DNA of 8,020 nt from DASRHY01 sp046765875. Its GTDB lineage: Bacteria > Actinomycetota > Actinomycetes > Propionibacteriales > Kribbellaceae. This document shows, one piece after another, positions 5,993 to 8,020 of the stretch; position 1 is the stretch's first letter; the number at the start of each line of letters is the position of its first letter. Made by a program: the position numbers and the translations under genes. The notes under the pieces are model-generated. The model saw nothing but the letters and a program-made list of their open reading frames with translations, searched no databases and was not told the DNA's origin. The stretch is from the NCBI GenBank assembly GCA_046765875.1, contig JBKPSJ010000324.1, positions 1 to 8,020 of the forward strand. Reading direction: 5' to 3'.

Positions 5993-8020
5993 TCAGCGGG
6001 GCGTCCAGGCCGGTGCCTGCTGCGGGCCGGGATTGGGGACCCAGACCGGCCGGGGCTTGGCTCCACCGTCCGCCCGGATGATCTTGATCTGCGAGTCGCC
6101 GGTCACCACCGGGCCGCTCTTGAACGCGATCTCGGTCGCGTCGGGCGACCAGGTGGGGTCCTGGTCGGCCTCGGACGGATCGGTCAGCTGACACCCTGTC
6201 ACGTTCGGCACGTTCGGCCGAGCCGCGATCGGCGTCCCGGCACACGGGACCGCGGTGCCGTTCATGTTCATGACGACGATGACCGAACTGCGCACGGTGA
6301 ACAGGCGCCGGAAGGCGAGCAGCCCACCGCCGGTCGGCGCGAACGCCGGATCGGCGTCGAGTCCGGCCGACAACTGGCTGGGCGGCCTCGAGCCGTCCAC
6401 CGTGGCGAGGTAGATGCCCTGACCGTTCTTGCTGGCCCAGTACACGACCGTTCTGCCGTCGGGCGAGAAGCCCGGGTCGCCCATCTGCTTGGCCGTGTCG
6501 AGGACGCGCAGGATCTTGCCCTCGGTGCTGATCAGGTAGAGCACCCACGAAGATGCCGCCGTCCGCTTGCAGGCGATGACAAGGGTGCCGGCCGAGGAAG
6601 GGCTCCAGCCAGGCCGCGAGAATGCCTCGGCGCATTCCGGCGGTGTGGTCTTGAACAGCGGCCGGGCCCCGGACATGTCCACCCCTGCGACCCACGGGTC
6701 GTTGTGGCCGCCCGGGTCGTCGGCAACCGAGTAGATCATCGTGCGACGGTCCGGCGACAGGGATGGGCTCGTCTGTATGCCCGGGCGGGCGCCGAGTAGT
6801 GTGCGTGCTCCGCTGTGAGCGTCGGCCCTGTAGATGTCCAAGCCGTTGCCTGCGTCCAGCGGGATGAGCAGCTGCGTATCGGGCAGCGGCGCCGCCGCCT
6901 GCGGCAGCGCGAGGAGACCGGCAGTCGGCGTCGTGGTCGTGGCGGCGGACTGACTGGGTGAGGACTGCCCGGCGCCCCTGGGCGTGTCGCCGTCGTTGCT
7001 CATCGCCAGCGCCGCGACGATCGCGATCACGACGACCACCACGGCGGCGGACACCCCCGAGATGGCGAGCAGCGTCTTGCGCCGTCTCTCGTCGTCGTCT
7101 TGTCCGCCGGAGGAGTCCCGGTCACCTCCTCCGCCGAAGAGTCCGGCGCCGCCCCGGCTTCCGGACAAGCCAGCGGGTGGGCCGTCCGGCGGGCCACCCG
7201 GGCCTCCCGGCGGGCCACCCGGGCCTCCCGGCGGGCCGGTGGGTGGGCCTGCCGGCTGGGTGACGGGGATGGGCTCGGTCGCCGCCGTCGTCTCGGCGTT
7301 GCCCGGGCCGAGCAGGTCACGGATCGTCGCGGCATCCTGGCGGGCCCTCGCCTCGCGCGCCTCCTTGGCCGACCCTCCCGCCGCCAGACCCGCACCCGCC
7401 GCCACGGCTGCGGCTCCAGCCGCTGCCGGCGGTCCGGATCCAGGCGTACCGGCCGCCGTTGGACCACCCGCCGCGGTGGCCGGTTGGGCCGAGCCGTTGG
7501 TGGATTGACCGGGCTGGCGTCGTACCGGGGCGGCGACGGCGGCGGTTCCCGGGCTGCCGAACTGAACGGCGCCGAGGGCGATGTCGTGTTTGGGGTGGGT
7601 GTCGAGCGCGGTGGTCGTGCCGAACTCGCTCTGCAGCAGATGGCTGACCAGCGGGATCCGCGAGCTTCCGCCCACCAGTACGATCGCGCTCAGGTCCTGG
7701 GCGGTGAGGCCGGCGGCGCGGAGTGCGCGGGTGGTCGCGGCGATGGTGTCCTGCAGCGCCGGTCCGATCAGGTTCTCCAGCTCGGCACGGGTGAGCCGTA
7801 CCGTCGTGTTGCGTCCCGGCAGGGAGACCGGGATGACGGTGTCGACGTCGGCCGACAACGCCTCCTTGGCCTCCACACAGTCGCGGCGCAGCCGGGTCAG
7901 CGCCGCCTTGACCGCGCTGTCGTCGAGATCGAGATCCTGCAGGGCCGGACCCAGCGCGTTCACGACATGCTGGAAGACCGCCTCGTCGAAGTCGACGCCG
8001 CCGAGGTGCTCGACGCCCTC
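5993..8020 (-). CDS. Membrane-anchored Hsp70-type ATPase fused to an extracytoplasmic TolB/PD40-like beta-propeller (5' end outside window)
   Basis: The frame runs through the right edge, so about 190 N-terminal residues are missing; 675 are visible. Visible residues 1-155 are the second half of an Hsp70 ATPase domain: EHLGGVDFDEAVFQH (4-18), CVEAKEALS, the adenosine motif VGGSSRIPLVSHLLQSEFG (116-134) and HPKHDIALGAVQFG. The Hsp70 substrate-binding domain is absent. An Ala/Gly/Pro-rich linker of about 160 residues follows, then DERRRK and one hydrophobic helix (about 316-340; bases 7001-7075), predicting N-in, C-out topology. The outer part has a Ser/Thr-rich stalk and six WSPD-type motifs of PD40/TolB repeats, such as SPSLSPD, DPGFSPDGRT and DPTWSPD. 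The last motif, APAWTPR, ends the protein. Blade six therefore lacks its last strand, which the segment TQLLIPLDAG could supply. Four Cys in the propeller could form disulfides. Function is unknown; a membrane sensor or chaperone-like scaffold is plausible. Confidence 0.88.
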   Translation of the reverse strand, partial: EGVEHLGGVDFDEAVFQHVVNALGPALQDLDLDDSAVKAALTRLRRDCVEAKEALSADVDTVIPVSLPGRNTTVRLTRAELENLIGPALQDTIAATTRALRAAGLTAQDLSAIVLVGGSSRIPLVSHLLQSEFGTTTALDTHPKHDIALGAVQFGSPGTAAVAAPVRRQPGQSTNGSAQPATAAGGPTAAGTPGSGPPAAAGAAAVAAGAGLAAGGSAKEAREARARQDAATIRDLLGPGNAETTAATEPIPVTQPAGPPTGPPGGPGGPPGGPGGPPDGPPAGLSGSRGGAGLFGGGGDRDSSGGQDDDERRRKTLLAISGVSAAVVVVVIAIVAALAMSNDGDTPRGAGQSSPSQSAATTTTPTAGLLALPQAAAPLPDTQLLIPLDAGNGLDIYRADAHSGARTLLGARPGIQTSPSLSPDRRTMIYSVADDPGGHNDPWVAGVDMSGARPLFKTTPPECAEAFSRPGWSPSSAGTLVIACKRTAASSWVLYLISTEGKILRVLDTAKQMGDPGFSPDGRTVVYWASKNGQGIYLATVDGSRPPSQLSAGLDADPAFAPTGGGLLAFRRLFTVRSSVIVVMNMNGTAVPCAGTPIAARPNVPNVTGCQLTDPSEADQDPTWSPDATEIAFKSGPVVTGDSQIKIIRADGGAKPRPVWVPNPGPQQAPAWTPR
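7188..7229 (-). repeat. 21-bp tandem repeat coding for the Gly/Pro linker
   Basis: Two identical 21-bp units (7188-7208 and 7209-7229) plus a partial third lie in frame within the Hsp70-like gene. Each encodes seven Gly/Pro residues, giving the heptad GGPGGPP, in the cytoplasmic linker before the membrane helix. Copy number may vary between strains by slippage without breaking the frame. Confidence 0.85.

Noticed and set aside
7961..7963. GTG at 7963 as start of the Hsp70-like gene
   Set aside because: The frame continues upstream to the window edge with the Hsp70 motif EHLGGVDFDEAVF, so this GTG is an internal Val codon.
1..8020. CRISPR array, tRNA/rRNA, insertion sequence, prophage or a known defence system
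   Set aside because: No spaced repeat arrays, tRNA-like folds, transposase motifs or terminal inverted repeats were seen. Composition is uniform across the window.

Overview
The window reads as a chromosomal stretch from a high-GC actinomycete (Actinomycetota). Nearly every third codon position is G or C, GTG starts occur, and several genes lack a clear Shine-Dalgarno site but have a TANNNT hexamer just upstream of the start, as leaderless actinobacterial genes do. The order nei, rpiB, DsbA-fold protein, then divergent pepN matches, from memory, Mycobacterium tuberculosis Rv2464c-Rv2465c-Rv2466c-Rv2467. I cannot assign a genus. No tRNA, rRNA, CRISPR array, insertion sequence or phage gene was seen.

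Layout. Bases 1-399 (minus) hold the start of a membrane protein cut by the left edge. A minus-strand series follows, in transcription order: a DsbA-fold, mycoredoxin-2-like thiol enzyme (2145-2747), ribose-5-phosphate isomerase B (1562-2041) and an Nei/Fpg DNA glycosylase (454-1374). A 162-bp divergent promoter region (2748-2909) separates these from pepN (2910-5495, plus), an 861-residue M1 aminopeptidase. pepN overlaps by 4 bp a small conserved-looking protein of unknown function (5492-5989). Its stop lies 3 bp from the stop of a large convergent gene (5993-8020, minus, 5' end outside the window).

That last gene is the most unusual. It joins a cytoplasmic Hsp70-type ATPase domain, a long Ala/Gly/Pro-rich linker, one membrane helix and an extracytoplasmic six-repeat TolB/PD40-type beta-propeller. 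There is no Hsp70 substrate-binding domain. The layout recalls PknD-type receptor kinases, with an Hsp70 ATPase in place of the kinase.

The rest is mostly housekeeping: thiol redox and oxidative-damage repair (DsbA-fold enzyme, Nei), pentose phosphate metabolism (RpiB) and peptide turnover (PepN). Details worth attention are a CPWA active site in place of CPWC, a 20-bp-period direct repeat before rpiB, three in-frame stop codons at the end of rpiB, and competing start signals in the divergent promoter region.
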